The notes under the pieces: generated by a model
The model's database searches: none
What the model was told of the DNA's origin: nothing
The model's input: only the letters and a program-made list of their open reading frames with translations
Made by a program: the position numbers and the translations under genes
Source of the DNA: Campylobacteraceae bacterium
Lineage (GTDB): Bacteria > Campylobacterota > Campylobacteria > Campylobacterales > Arcobacteraceae
DNA: 40,994 nucleotides
NCBI GenBank assembly: GCA_013215945.1
Contig: JABSOM010000020.1
Location: 1 to 40,994, forward strand
Direction: 5' to 3'
Part shown: in pieces, positions 1-9,071 of the stretch
How positions within the stretch are numbered: the stretch's first letter is position 1
Layout of the letters: the number at the start of each line of letters is the position of its first letter

Positions 1-380
1 ACGGTGGAGATTTACCAGATTATAAAGTAAGTGCAGCATCAAGTACAGGTGATACAGGTTCAATAAGCATTGACCCAACCAATACAACAGATGTAGATGA
101 TGGCTTAACTGTAACAGTTGATTCTCAATTAGCTTCAATTACTGAAGGGACAGCAACAACTTCTACAATAGTGGGAGATGCGGAATCTACAAACCCAGAT
201 AATTCAACAATCACATTTAGTATAGATGACACAACAAACTATGCAATCGATCCAACATCAGGTGTTATTACATTAACAACTGCTGGTGCAAAAATCGTAA
301 ATGACGGTGGAGATTTACCAGATTATAAAGTAAGTGCAGCATCAAGTACAGGTGATACAGGTTCAATAAGCATTGACCCA
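1..380 (+). repeat. 101-residue cadherin-like tandem repeat, DNA-identical tail
   Basis: Bases 1-77 are identical, base for base, to 304-380, giving a period of 303 bp or 101 residues. The complete unit contains a cadherin-like YAIDPTSGVITLT segment followed by DLPDYKVSA. Since the first copy is cut by the window edge, more near-identical units probably lie upstream. Confidence 0.9.
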
Positions 381-3300
381 GTAGATACAGATGTATTACC
401 AGAAATTACTATCAATGATACTATATTGACAAATGACAATACTCCAACATTTAGTGGAACTTCTGAAAATACAGATGGCGACTTTACGTTAAATGTAAAT
501 GGAGAAGACTATACAGTTACACCAGAAGCAAATGGAACATGGAGCTTTACTATTCCAGCAGAAGATGCTTTAGATGATGGAAATTATACAGCTACTATTT
601 CAGGAAGTGATGCACAAGGAAACAATGTAAGTGCAAATGATGCTCTTACAGTAGATGCAGATGCACCTGATATTAATGAATTAAAAATAACAGATATTGT
701 TGATACAAATGGAGATCATTCTGAGATTATAATGAGTGGTACAGCAGATGAAGCTGGTAATACAATTAAACTTTATGATGAAGATGATAATTATTTAGGT
801 TCAACAACTGTATTAGAAAATGGAACTTGGAGTTTTGATATTACAAATTTAGAAAACACTCCTCGAAATGATAATGAATTCTTTAAAGTAACAGAAACTG
901 ATGCTGCTGGTAATGTAACAGCTGAAACACCTGCGGTTCATTTTAATGCCTTTACTTGGAATAATGCTCAAAGTGATGATTTTGATGATTATGCATTAGC
1001 AGGTAGTGGTGATGATACTTTTACTTTTAATGATAATGATGTAAATGATAGTATTGTTTTTGATGGTGGAGATGGAACAGATACTGTTATTTTAAGTGGA
1101 AATAGAGAAGACTTTACTATTAGTATAAATGATAAGGGCGAAATTGTAATTGTTGATAATATCAATACCACAGGTGATACTATCATTGTAAGAAACACAG
1201 AGGTTTTCAAATTCAATGATGGTACATTTACCGCTGAAACTGTACTTTCAGGAGATTTACCAGAAATTTCTATTAATGATATTGGCTTAACTAATGACGA
1301 TACTCCAACATTTAGTGGAACTTCACAAAATACAGATGGAGACTTTACTTTAAGTGTAAATGGAAAAGATTACAATGTTACACCTGAATCAAATGGAACG
1401 TGGGTGTTTACTATTCCAGCAGTAGATGCTTTAGCTGATGGAAATTATACAGCTACAATAAAAGGAAGTGATGGGCAAGGAAATCAAACATCTGCTAGTG
1501 ATAGTTTGAGTATAGATGCAACTGCACCTGATATAAATGATTTAAAAATTACTGATATTGTTGATAATGAGGGTGATTATTCAAGTGTAACTATGAAAGG
1601 TACGGGAGCTGAAGTTGGAAATACTGTTACCCTTTATAATGAGGATGGAGATGCAGTTGGGACAACAGAAGTTCAATCTGATGGTACTTGGAATCTTTCA
1701 ATTGAAAATCAAAGTGGAACACCTGTTAATGATAATGAATTTTATTCTGTGACAGAAACAGACAGTGTTGGGAATACAACAGCGCAAACAAATAGCACAC
1801 ATTATTGGCATGGGTCTTCGTCTAATATTAATACTGAATCAAGTGATGATTATGTAATGACTGGATCTGGAAATGATAGAATTAATACAGATGATGTATT
1901 ATCTGGAACGAATGAAAATGGATATGTGACTAGTAATAACGATGATACAAATGATTCCTTAGTAATAGATGCGGGAGATGGAACAGATACTGTTTCTTTT
2001 GGAAAAGATATTGAAGAATACACGATTACGACTGATTCAACTGGAAATGTAATTGTAACAGAATCGATTGAAAGCGATAGTAATGATGACGGAAAAGGCG
2101 ATGTTACAGAGCTTAGAAATGTAGAAACAATTGAATTTAAAGATGGTACTTATGATGTAGCAAGTGCTGTCTTTACTTCATACAATGTAGCTCCTGATGC
2201 AGTAGATGATAATACAATACAAGAGAGTGTTTTCTTAGGAACAAAAGAAGAAGACGGAAGCATCTCTCAGTGGGGAGCACAAAATACAGATGGTTCTTTA
2301 ACCTACTCAACAGAAAATGGAAATGAAATCACTATAAGTGCAACAAGAGATGGATCAAGTACATCTATTGGATTTATGGATGATGATTTAGATAATCAAA
2401 AAGGCGTTGGTATAGGTGCCGTAGGTGGAAATGATGCACAATTAGAACAAAATGAAACCGTAACAATTGATTTTGGCGGAACTATTTTGGCAGGTGCAGA
2501 AATTGGATTAGCTGGACTTGGGGGCCATTTTGTTAGTACTCATAGTGCAGATGCAAAAGCAACATGGGAAGCATATGATAATAATGGAAATGTAGTAGCA
2601 AGCGGAGAATTACAACAAGATGATGATGCTTCTGTAATGACTAACTCTTTTACTGTAGGGGTAGCTTTTTCAAGTATTGAATTTTCTTTAAATGCAAATA
2701 TAAATTCAAACTTTACTATTCAATACGTAGATGCTACTTATGTGGCTTCTGATATTACAACACAAGAAGATACGTCTCTTATTATTCAAGCCTCAGATTT
2801 ATTGGCAAATGATACAGATACCAATGGTGATACAATAACAATTACAAATGTGACGGCTAGTACTAACACACATGGTACAGTTAGTTTAGATGATAATGGA
2901 AATGTTGTTTTTACCCCTGAAGAAAATTATTCAGGGGTTGCTAGTTTTACGTATACCATTAGTGATGGAAATGGGAAAAGTGATACTGCAACGGTTACAG
3001 TACAAGTAAACAGCGTTAATGATGCACCTGTTATTGATGCTTTATCTACACAAATAGTAGTAGAGGACGGAACCTTAGTTGGTCAAATTACTGCAAGTGA
3101 TGCAGAAGGGGATACTTTAAGTTTTACTATTAAAGCTGGTGCTGATATACCAAATGGATTGATTGTAAATACAGATGGAAGTTATACCTTTGATGCAAGT
3201 TCATATGATTCTTTAAATGAAGGACAGTATGCAAATATCTTAGTGCCAATTGTAGTTAGTGATGGAAATGGGGGAATAAGTGAAACAACCTTAAATATTA

Positions 3301-5990
3301 ATGTTACAGGTCTTAATAATGATCTTACTTTTGTAAGTGAGAGAGCTGGATATGATAATGTGGTTGGATATTATGAAATAGATGAGAATGGAAAGCCTAT
3401 AGGAGAAGCAACCATAGTTGTGGATAATCAAAATGGAATGAATTCTGGGGCGCATTTAAGTGATTTAAATCCTAATACAAACTATGGATTCTTTATAATT
3501 GCTGGTTATAATGCAGATGATACTGTTGATGAAAACAGTGTAATTACTTTTGATACTACAAGTTCAACGCCTGTATTATTAATAGATGGAACTGCTTCAT
3601 CTTTTCCTGTGTATTATGATAACCCTGTTTTTAATAGCGATGGAAAAGATCATTTTGTGTTTACTTCTGATGGACAAGGTGGAACAACTATTAAGATTGA
3701 AGATTTACCTAATCTAGGAGATGCTGATTTTGATGATTTAGTATTACATCTTAATTATGAAATTAGTGATAAAACATTGGCTGATTTTGCAGGTAAGGTT
3801 ACACTTGATATTGAAGTGGTAAGTTACAATGTTGAAAAAGGAATGGGTAATATAGAGGATAAAATCAAGGAAATTGAATTAAATGATGATACTATTATTA
3901 TAAATGGTGATTTAAATAATGAAATGGAATTAGGTTCTAGTGATGATGTGGTTTATATAGAAGGTAATACGAATGAAAAAATAAAGCTAGAAGCAGGTGA
4001 TGATACTCTAGCTATAAGTGGGAATGTAAATAAAGAAATTAAGACAGGCTCTGGTGATGATGCGGTTTACATTGAAGGCAATACAAATGAAAAAATAAAG
4101 CTAGAGGCAGGTGATGATACCCTAGTTGTAAGCGGGAATGTAAATAAAGAAATTAAGTCAGGCTCTGGCGATGATAGAGTTTACATAGAAGGTAATACGA
4201 CTGATAAAATAAAATTAGAATCTGGCAATGATATGATAACGATCAATGGTGCAATTAACAAAGACATTGATGGTGGTTCTGGAATAGATTCAATTGTATT
4301 AGGCTCATATACAAAAGCAGATTATGACAATAATGTAAATGGAATTCAAAACAAACTTAAAAACTTTGAAAACTTTAAATTCTCTGATGGTGAAACTATT
4401 GGAGATAGCAGCGTTTTTAATGAATCAGAAGTGACATATGAAACTACTATTTCTATTCTTGCTACACAAGAAGACATAAATGAGACTTTATCTGAAGTAA
4501 GTATTCTTATTCCTAATAATGTAAGTATGGTTAAAGATTCAAATGGAAATGAATTAAGTATTGAAGATGGAAGAGTTTCAATAGAAGTGCAAACAGGTGT
4601 ACAAGCATCTATTATACTGATTAGTGGGAGTTCTTTAAGCAGCAGTGAAATTAATACAATAGAAGGAAGTGTTACTACAAGAGAAAGTAATGGAGATACA
4701 AGTACTGCAACAGATTCAATTGAGAGCAGTACAACAACGATGGATATTGTTAAAGAAGGTAGTGATATTGTAAATCTTGGTAATGATGGTGATGGGCATG
4801 CTTATGGATATGCACCTGATGATATTGAAACACAAGTATTTGATTTTGGAGTATTAAACGCAGGAAAAACAGTTACTTTAACATTTGATTCTACTGCTAC
4901 AGGAAGCTGGGATAATGCGGAAACTGCATCTTCAATAACGGTTGATAAGTTTATTATTTCAATTAATGATGTAGAAGAAGAAACCTTGACATACAATCAT
5001 TATACAGATTCAAATAATACATGGAATGAATCCAAAACCTATACGGGTGTATTAAACGAAGAAGGAAAGCTTGAGGTTTCATTTAACGTAAAAAGTACAT
5101 ACAATCAAGAAATTGTTAATATTACAGATATAGAAGTTGAGTTAAAAGATGCAATTGTTGACGGTACGTATTCAACACCTATTATTCTTGATTTAGACAA
5201 TGATGGTATTGAAACTATATCTTTAGCAAATGGTGTGAAATTTGATATTGATAATGATGGAGATATTGATCTTACTGGTTGGGTTGGAGCTGATGATGGT
5301 TTATTGGTTCGAGATATTAACAATGATGGAATTATTAATGATGCCTCTGAATTATTTGGTGAAGAAACAATTAAAGAAGATGGAACAAAAGCCAGTGATG
5401 GATATGATGCTTTAAGAGAACTGGATTCAAATGAAGATGGCGTTATTAATGCAGATGATGATGCTTTTTCTGAACTTAAAATTTGGCAAGATTCAAATTC
5501 AGATGGTATTACTGATGAAGGTGAATTAATGGGTCTTAAAGAAGCAAATGTTTCTGAAATATCTTTAGGCACTATTACTAGTAATGAAACATCAAATGGT
5601 AATGTTATTGGTCTTAAATCAAGCTATTTAGACAATGATGGAAACGAAAAAGAAGCAGCTGATGTTTGGTTTGAAATAGAAGCAAAAGATTTAGTTCTTG
5701 ATGATGATATTGATTTGGTTTCTGCAAAAGTAGAACCTGAAGTTGATAAAATGGCTTTAAATAATCAAAATGTTGATTTAAAAGGTGTCTTATTAGCTGA
5801 TGAAGAAGAATATATAATTTTTGGAGAAAATGAAAACAGTATATCTTTGCAAGACAGTGATTTAAAATGGGTAAAACAAGAAGAAAATGAAATCATTGAT
5901 GATGAAGAATTTAAAGTCTTTGAGAGTACTTTTTCACCCAACTCACATATAAAAATATTTATAGATAATGATATTGATGTGGATTTATAG
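1..5990 (+). CDS. Giant RTX/cadherin-like repeat adhesin, C-terminal part (5' partial)
   Basis: The frame is open from base 3 to the stop at 5988-5990, giving 1,995 visible residues with no plausible true start, so the gene begins left of the window. Order of modules: the end of one and then a complete cadherin-like repeat of about 101 residues; two copies of a 287-residue block (Ig-like domains ending in acidic GSGDD/GDGTD calcium-type motifs); a cadherin/VCBS-type stretch with DAPVIDAL and NDTDTNGD motifs; a DUF4114-like domain (about 3330-3770, ending DADFDDLVLHL); seven 19-residue GDD repeats; and a C-terminal part with several DxNxDG EF-hand-like loops (about 5185-5530). This composition is typical of calcium-dependent, type I secreted surface adhesins used in attachment or biofilm. 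No secretion genes lie in the window. Family assignment is firm; ligand and exact role are unknown. Confidence 0.9.
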   Translation, partial: GGDLPDYKVSAASSTGDTGSISIDPTNTTDVDDGLTVTVDSQLASITEGTATTSTIVGDAESTNPDNSTITFSIDDTTNYAIDPTSGVITLTTAGAKIVNDGGDLPDYKVSAASSTGDTGSISIDPVDTDVLPEITINDTILTNDNTPTFSGTSENTDGDFTLNVNGEDYTVTPEANGTWSFTIPAEDALDDGNYTATISGSDAQGNNVSANDALTVDADAPDINELKITDIVDTNGDHSEIIMSGTADEAGNTIKLYDEDDNYLGSTTVLENGTWSFDITNLENTPRNDNEFFKVTETDAAGNVTAETPAVHFNAFTWNNAQSDDFDDYALAGSGDDTFTFNDNDVNDSIVFDGGDGTDTVILSGNREDFTISINDKGEIVIVDNINTTGDTIIVRNTEVFKFNDGTFTAETVLSGDLPEISINDIGLTNDDTPTFSGTSQNTDGDFTLSVNGKDYNVTPESNGTWVFTIPAVDALADGNYTATIKGSDGQGNQTSASDSLSIDATAPDINDLKITDIVDNEGDYSSVTMKGTGAEVGNTVTLYNEDGDAVGTTEVQSDGTWNLSIENQSGTPVNDNEFYSVTETDSVGNTTAQTNSTHYWHGSSSNINTESSDDYVMTGSGNDRINTDDVLSGTNENGYVTSNNDDTNDSLVIDAGDGTDTVSFGKDIEEYTITTDSTGNVIVTESIESDSNDDGKGDVTELRNVETIEFKDGTYDVASAVFTSYNVAPDAVDDNTIQESVFLGTKEEDGSISQWGAQNTDGSLTYSTENGNEITISATRDGSSTSIGFMDDDLDNQKGVGIGAVGGNDAQLEQNETVTIDFGGTILAGAEIGLAGLGGHFVSTHSADAKATWEAYDNNGNVVASGELQQDDDASVMTNSFTVGVAFSSIEFSLNANINSNFTIQYVDATYVASDITTQEDTSLIIQASDLLANDTDTNGDTITITNVTASTNTHGTVSLDDNGNVVFTPEENYSGVASFTYTISDGNGKSDTATVTVQVNSVNDAPVIDALSTQIVVEDGTLVGQITASDAEGDTLSFTIKAGADIPNGLIVNTDGSYTFDASSYDSLNEGQYANILVPIVVSDGNGGISETTLNINVTGLNNDLTFVSERAGYDNVVGYYEIDENGKPIGEATIVVDNQNGMNSGAHLSDLNPNTNYGFFIIAGYNADDTVDENSVITFDTTSSTPVLLIDGTASSFPVYYDNPVFNSDGKDHFVFTSDGQGGTTIKIEDLPNLGDADFDDLVLHLNYEISDKTLADFAGKVTLDIEVVSYNVEKGMGNIEDKIKEIELNDDTIIINGDLNNEMELGSSDDVVYIEGNTNEKIKLEAGDDTLAISGNVNKEIKTGSGDDAVYIEGNTNEKIKLEAGDDTLVVSGNVNKEIKSGSGDDRVYIEGNTTDKIKLESGNDMITINGAINKDIDGGSGIDSIVLGSYTKADYDNNVNGIQNKLKNFENFKFSDGETIGDSSVFNESEVTYETTISILATQEDINETLSEVSILIPNNVSMVKDSNGNELSIEDGRVSIEVQTGVQASIILISGSSLSSSEINTIEGSVTTRESNGDTSTATDSIESSTTTMDIVKEGSDIVNLGNDGDGHAYGYAPDDIETQVFDFGVLNAGKTVTLTFDSTATGSWDNAETASSITVDKFIISINDVEEETLTYNHYTDSNNTWNESKTYTGVLNEEGKLEVSFNVKSTYNQEIVNITDIEVELKDAIVDGTYSTPIILDLDNDGIETISLANGVKFDIDNDGDIDLTGWVGADDGLLVRDINNDGIINDASELFGEETIKEDGTKASDGYDALRELDSNEDGVINADDDAFSELKIWQDSNSDGITDEGELMGLKEANVSEISLGTITSNETSNGNVIGLKSSYLDNDGNEKEAADVWFEIEAKDLVLDDDIDLVSAKVEPEVDKMALNNQNVDLKGVLLADEEEYIIFGENENSISLQDSDLKWVKQEENEIIDDEEFKVFESTFSPNSHIKIFIDNDIDVDL
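396..2170 (+). repeat. Two copies of a ~287-residue Ig/RTX module
   Basis: Copy one (396-1256) and copy two (1257 to about 2170) both begin LPEI[TS]IND and run in the same order: TPTFSGTS, TDGDFTL, NGTW, DGNYTATI, DAPDIN-like linker, LKITDIVD, VTETD, GSG[DN]D, DGTDTV and an FK[FD]DGT ending. They are clearly duplicated but diverged in DNA and protein, unlike the identical 101-residue repeat tail. The second copy carries a short insertion near GSGNDRINTDD. Confidence 0.85.
3885..4283 (+). repeat. Seven tandem 19-residue GDD repeats (57 bp unit, 114 bp higher-order unit)
   Basis: Seven consecutive 19-residue units follow the pattern [DN]D-x-hydrophobic-x-[IV]-x-G-[ND]-x-N-[KE]-x-[IM]-x-x-x-[GS]-[GS], starting at DDTIIINGDLNNEM. 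The units alternate in type (VYIEGNTNEKIKLEAG, then TLAISGNVNKEIKTGSG), so the DNA shows a 114 bp higher-order period with matching GTT codons at 3951, 4065 and 4179. This looks like a calcium-binding beta-roll-type stack, but differs from standard 9-residue RTX units. Confidence 0.85.
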
Positions 5991-6009
5991 AAGGCACTTG
6001 CCTTCTATA
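5986..6009 (+). terminator. Hairpin at the end of the adhesin gene
   Basis: A perfect 10 bp stem, TATAGAAGGC (5986-5995) and GCCTTCTATA (6000-6009), has a 4-base loop and overlaps the adhesin stop codon. The following T-run (6021-6025) is 11 bases away, so it is a likely but not textbook intrinsic terminator. Confidence 0.55.
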
Positions 6010-6038
6010 AATAACTTCACTTTTTAGGCTTATTTGGG

Positions 6039-6044
6039 TATAAT
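6039..6044 (+). promoter_or_regulatory. -10 box TATAAT for transketolase
   Basis: A consensus TATAAT lies 30 bases before the transketolase start, between the adhesin hairpin and the gene, behind a T-rich stretch as is common in Campylobacterota promoters. No clear -35 box is seen. Confidence 0.5.
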
Positions 6045-6074
6045 CGCAAAAAATTATTCATAAATAGGATTCAT

Positions 6075-7985
6075 ATGTCTTTACTTCAAAAACAAGCTGA
6101 TACAATTAGGTTTTTAGCAGCTGATATGGTACAAAAAGCAAACTCAGGACACCCAGGTGCACCTATGGGTTTAGCTGATATCGCAACAGTATTAAGTACT
6201 CACTTAAATATCAGTCCAACAAACTCAAAATGGTTAAATAGAGATAGATTAGTCTTTTCAGGCGGGCATGCAAGTGCTTTAATTTATTCATTATTACATC
6301 TTTGGGGTTTTGATTTAAGTATTGATGATATGAAACAATTTAGACAAACACACTCTTTAACTCCAGGTCATCCTGAATTTGGTCATACTCATGGTATTGA
6401 AATTACGACAGGACCTTTAGGTCAAGGTATTGCAAATGCGGTTGGTTTTTCAATGGCTTCTAAATATGCTCAAAATGTTTTAGGAAAAGATGTTATTAAT
6501 CACAAAGTATACTGTTTTTGTGGAGATGGAGATTTACAAGAAGGTTTATCTTATGAAGCTACATCAACAGCAGGACATCAAAAATTAGACAATTTAGTAA
6601 TTATTTACGATTCAAACAATATTACAATTGAAGGCGATACATCTATTGCTTGGGATGAAGATGTAGTTACACGTTTTAAAGCTATTAATTTTGAAGTAAT
6701 TGAAATAGATGGACATAATTTTGAAGAAATAGAAGCAGCATTTGTACAAGCAAAAGCAGCTACAAAACCTGTATTAATTAAAGCAAATACTGCTATTGGT
6801 AAAGGTGCTGCAACGATGGAAGGTTCACACCATACTCATGGTGCACCACTTGGAGATGATGAAATAGCAGCTTCGAAAGTAAACGCTGGTTTTGATCCTT
6901 TGGAAAAATTTGTAATTTCATCTGATGTAAAAGCTGCTTTTGATAAAACAAAAAGTGGTCAAGATCTTGTATCTGCATGGGATACTTCTTTAAATGCAGA
7001 AGATAAAGCTAAAATAAAAACCTATACGAACCCTGATTTTTCTAGTATTGAATATCCCTCTTTTGAAGCAGATACTTCTGTTGCAACAAGAGATTCCAAT
7101 CATAAAATTTTAAATGCAATTGCAGCTGCAATACCAGGTTTTATGGGTGGATCAGCTGATTTAGCACCTTCAAATAAAACAGAATTAAAAGGCATGGGAG
7201 ATTATCCTCATGGTAAGAATCTGCATTTTGGAATCAAAGAGCATGCTATGGCATCTATTTGTAATGCTATGAATTTATATGGTTTATTCAGAGTTTTTTC
7301 CGCAACATTTTTTGTATTTTCTGATTATTTAAAACCAGCAGCAAGAATTGCAGCGTTAGCTTCTATTCCTCAACATTTCGTTTGGACTCATGATTCAATT
7401 GGTGTTGGTGAAGATGGACCAACACATCAACCAATTGAGCACTTATCTCAATTTAGAGCCTTACCTAATTTTTATGTTTTTAGACCAGCTGATGCTACTG
7501 AAAATGTAGAGTCATGGAAAAAAGCCTTAACGCTGAATGCTCCTAGTGCATTTGTATGTTCACGACAAGGATTAAAAGTTCTTAAAAATGAAAGAGCTTT
7601 TGGAAATGTTGAAAATGGTGCTTATTTGCTTAAAAAAAGAGACAATGCAAGTATTACTATTATGGCTTCTGGAAGTGAATTAATGTTAGCGTTACAAACA
7701 TCTTGTGAATTAGAAAAAGAGGGTGTTTTAGCTAATGTGGTTTCTGTTCCTTGTTATGATTTATTTATAGAACAAGATAAAGAATACATTTCAAGTGTAA
7801 TTGATAAAAATACAAAAGTATTTGCTATTGAAGCGGGACGTGCGCTGGAATATTATAGATTTGCTGATGTTGTATATGGAATGGATACTTTTGGTGCTTC
7901 TGGACCTGCTCCTGAATTATTCGAGCACTTTGGATTTACAGTACCTTCAATTAAAGCTAAAATTTTAGCTGACTTAAAAGACTAA
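6075..7985 (+). CDS. tkt: Transketolase
   Basis: This 636-residue protein is full length for a transketolase, the cytoplasmic thiamine-diphosphate enzyme that moves two-carbon ketol units in the non-oxidative pentose phosphate pathway. Visible family features are the N-terminal ANSGHPGAPMG segment, the GDGDLQEG motif at about residue 150 that opens the thiamine-diphosphate and metal binding motif, the central DSIGVGEDGPTHQP segment, and the C-terminal EAGRALEYY and DTFGASGPAPEL segments. It has its own -10 box and a strong terminator, so it is probably a single-gene transcript. The ATG is preceded by AGGA at good spacing. The assignment is secure. Confidence 0.97.
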   Translation: MSLLQKQADTIRFLAADMVQKANSGHPGAPMGLADIATVLSTHLNISPTNSKWLNRDRLVFSGGHASALIYSLLHLWGFDLSIDDMKQFRQTHSLTPGHPEFGHTHGIEITTGPLGQGIANAVGFSMASKYAQNVLGKDVINHKVYCFCGDGDLQEGLSYEATSTAGHQKLDNLVIIYDSNNITIEGDTSIAWDEDVVTRFKAINFEVIEIDGHNFEEIEAAFVQAKAATKPVLIKANTAIGKGAATMEGSHHTHGAPLGDDEIAASKVNAGFDPLEKFVISSDVKAAFDKTKSGQDLVSAWDTSLNAEDKAKIKTYTNPDFSSIEYPSFEADTSVATRDSNHKILNAIAAAIPGFMGGSADLAPSNKTELKGMGDYPHGKNLHFGIKEHAMASICNAMNLYGLFRVFSATFFVFSDYLKPAARIAALASIPQHFVWTHDSIGVGEDGPTHQPIEHLSQFRALPNFYVFRPADATENVESWKKALTLNAPSAFVCSRQGLKVLKNERAFGNVENGAYLLKKRDNASITIMASGSELMLALQTSCELEKEGVLANVVSVPCYDLFIEQDKEYISSVIDKNTKVFAIEAGRALEYYRFADVVYGMDTFGASGPAPELFEHFGFTVPSIKAKILADLKD

Positions 7986-7987
7986 AC

Positions 7988-8020
7988 TTAATAAAACAAG
8001 CTTTTGGCTTGTTTTATTAA
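7988..8020 (+). terminator. Intrinsic terminator after tkt
   Basis: A perfect 14 bp stem, TTAATAAAACAAGC (7988-8001) with GCTTGTTTTATTAA (8007-8020), has a 5-base loop. It sits just after the tkt stop and carries T-runs in its right arm. Confidence 0.8.
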
Positions 8021-8104
8021 TATGTACAATTTATCCTATCTATTGTAGCTTTTTGCTATTCTTATCCTGTTTTATTTTTTGTAAACTCTTTATAAGGAAA
8101 TCAA

Positions 8105-8242
8105 ATGAAACACTTATTACTTAAAATTACTTATTATTTTGTTTATCTAAATTATAACGTATCAAAAAAAATCTGTTTGTTTTTTGAAGAATGGGAACAT
8201 GACTTAATGACAAAACGTATTCTTCTTTTGGATGAAAAATGA
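8105..8242 (+). CDS. Small unknown protein coupled to the MOSC gene (45 aa)
   Basis: This short frame runs from an ATG at 8105 to a TGA at 8240-8242 and begins MKHLLLKITYYFVYLNYN. An AAGGA ribosome binding site (about 8095-8099) lies at suitable distance, and its stop overlaps the next start in an ATGA arrangement, the usual sign of translational coupling. The first half is hydrophobic and aromatic with a basic N-terminus; the second half is charged (FFEEWEHDLMTKR). I do not recognise a family. It could be a short membrane-associated protein or a leader peptide that sets translation of the MOSC gene. Confidence 0.55.
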   Translation: MKHLLLKITYYFVYLNYNVSKKICLFFEEWEHDLMTKRILLLDEK

Positions 8243-8922
8243 AAAGCCTAAGTATTGAAAATATCTTTGCAGGAAAAATAAAAGATATAAAAGATACCAA
8301 GGGAAAAAAATATCAAAGTTCTTATAAAAAAGAGCCAATTACTGAAGAGGTTTTTGTTACTTTTTTAGGATTAAAAAATGATACTCAAACAGATAAAGGA
8401 CATCACGGAGGTTTTGATAAAGCCATTTGTGTTTATTCTAAAAAGAATTATGCTTATTTTAAAAAGACCTATAATATTGATTTACCCTTATGTGCTTTTG
8501 GCGAGAATATTACTCTTTCTAATACGGATGATAAAGATATTTGTTTGGGGGATCAATATTCAAATGGAAGTTTGATTGTAGAAGTATCTCAACCCAGACA
8601 ACCATGTTGGAAAATATCTTCTATTTTAAATATTAAAAAACTCACGTCTCTTGTTGTAAAAGAGGCTAAAACGGGATTTTATTTTAGAGTGATAAAAGAA
8701 GGTTATTTATACCAAGATAAACCCTTAGAGCTTATATTAAGACCTCATAAAGATATTAATATAGAGTTTATTAATCAAGCACACCTTACTCGTAATGAAA
8801 AAGATATTGAGTGTATTTTAGAATGTAAAGTGTTAGCAGGTGCTTTTAGGATTTTTTTAGAGAAAAAAATTAAAAATAAGAAAAATATTGTACTTGAAAA
8901 ATGGCAAGAAGAGGGCTACTAA
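8239..8922 (+). CDS. MOSC domain protein, YiiM-like
   Basis: The 227-residue protein has the hallmarks of the MOSC family that binds or handles sulfur and molybdenum-cofactor-type ligands: a GLKNDTQTDKGHHGGFDKAI block at residues 44-63, the CAFGENIT segment at 85-92, and the conserved cysteine Cys123 in SQPRQPC. The C-terminal part (about 165-225) fits the small helical extension of YiiM-type members. YiiM proteins reduce N-hydroxylated bases using the molybdenum cofactor, but substrate cannot be assigned here. It is translationally coupled to the 45-residue ORF before it and ends 149 bases before arsR. Confidence 0.85.
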   Translation: MKSLSIENIFAGKIKDIKDTKGKKYQSSYKKEPITEEVFVTFLGLKNDTQTDKGHHGGFDKAICVYSKKNYAYFKKTYNIDLPLCAFGENITLSNTDDKDICLGDQYSNGSLIVEVSQPRQPCWKISSILNIKKLTSLVVKEAKTGFYFRVIKEGYLYQDKPLELILRPHKDINIEFINQAHLTRNEKDIECILECKVLAGAFRIFLEKKIKNKKNIVLEKWQEEGY

Positions 8923-9004
8923 AAGTTAAGTACTCTTGTATTAAACAAAAGAGATTTATACAGCGCTAAAATAAACAAACATATGCACTTTACAAACTTA
9001 CATC

Positions 9005-9030
9005 TATATATCAACATATCTTGATATATA
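9005..9030 (+). promoter_or_regulatory. ArsR-type operator dyad
   Basis: A perfect inverted repeat TATATATCAA-N6-TTGATATATA lies upstream of arsR. The ATCAA-N6-TTGAT core is typical of arsenic-responsive ArsR sites. The right arm overlaps a -35-like TTGATA (9021-9026) placed 17 bp from TATACT (9044-9049), so repressor binding would block the promoter. Confidence 0.8.
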
Positions 9031-9049
9031 ATAAATATTTGGTTATACT
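9021..9049 (+). promoter_or_regulatory. Promoter of the ars operon
   Basis: TTGATA (9021-9026) and TATACT (9044-9049) are separated by exactly 17 bp and sit 23 bases before the arsR start. An alternative -10, TATAAT at 9027-9032, lies inside the operator arm. Both readings put the promoter under the ArsR dyad. Confidence 0.6.
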
Positions 9050-9071
9050 TCCTTAAATTATAAGGATGAAG

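Noticed and set aside
171-173. GTG at 171 as the start of the adhesin gene
   Set aside because: The frame is open back to base 3 and encodes the tail of the previous repeat, so the start lies outside the window.
3885-4283. Tandem repeats as a CRISPR array
   Set aside because: The repeats are in frame, contiguous and protein coding, with no spacers.
5105-5572. 155-residue minus-strand ORF under the adhesin
   Set aside because: It is a serine-rich mirror of the Asp/Asn-rich coding strand with no sign of its own ribosome binding site.
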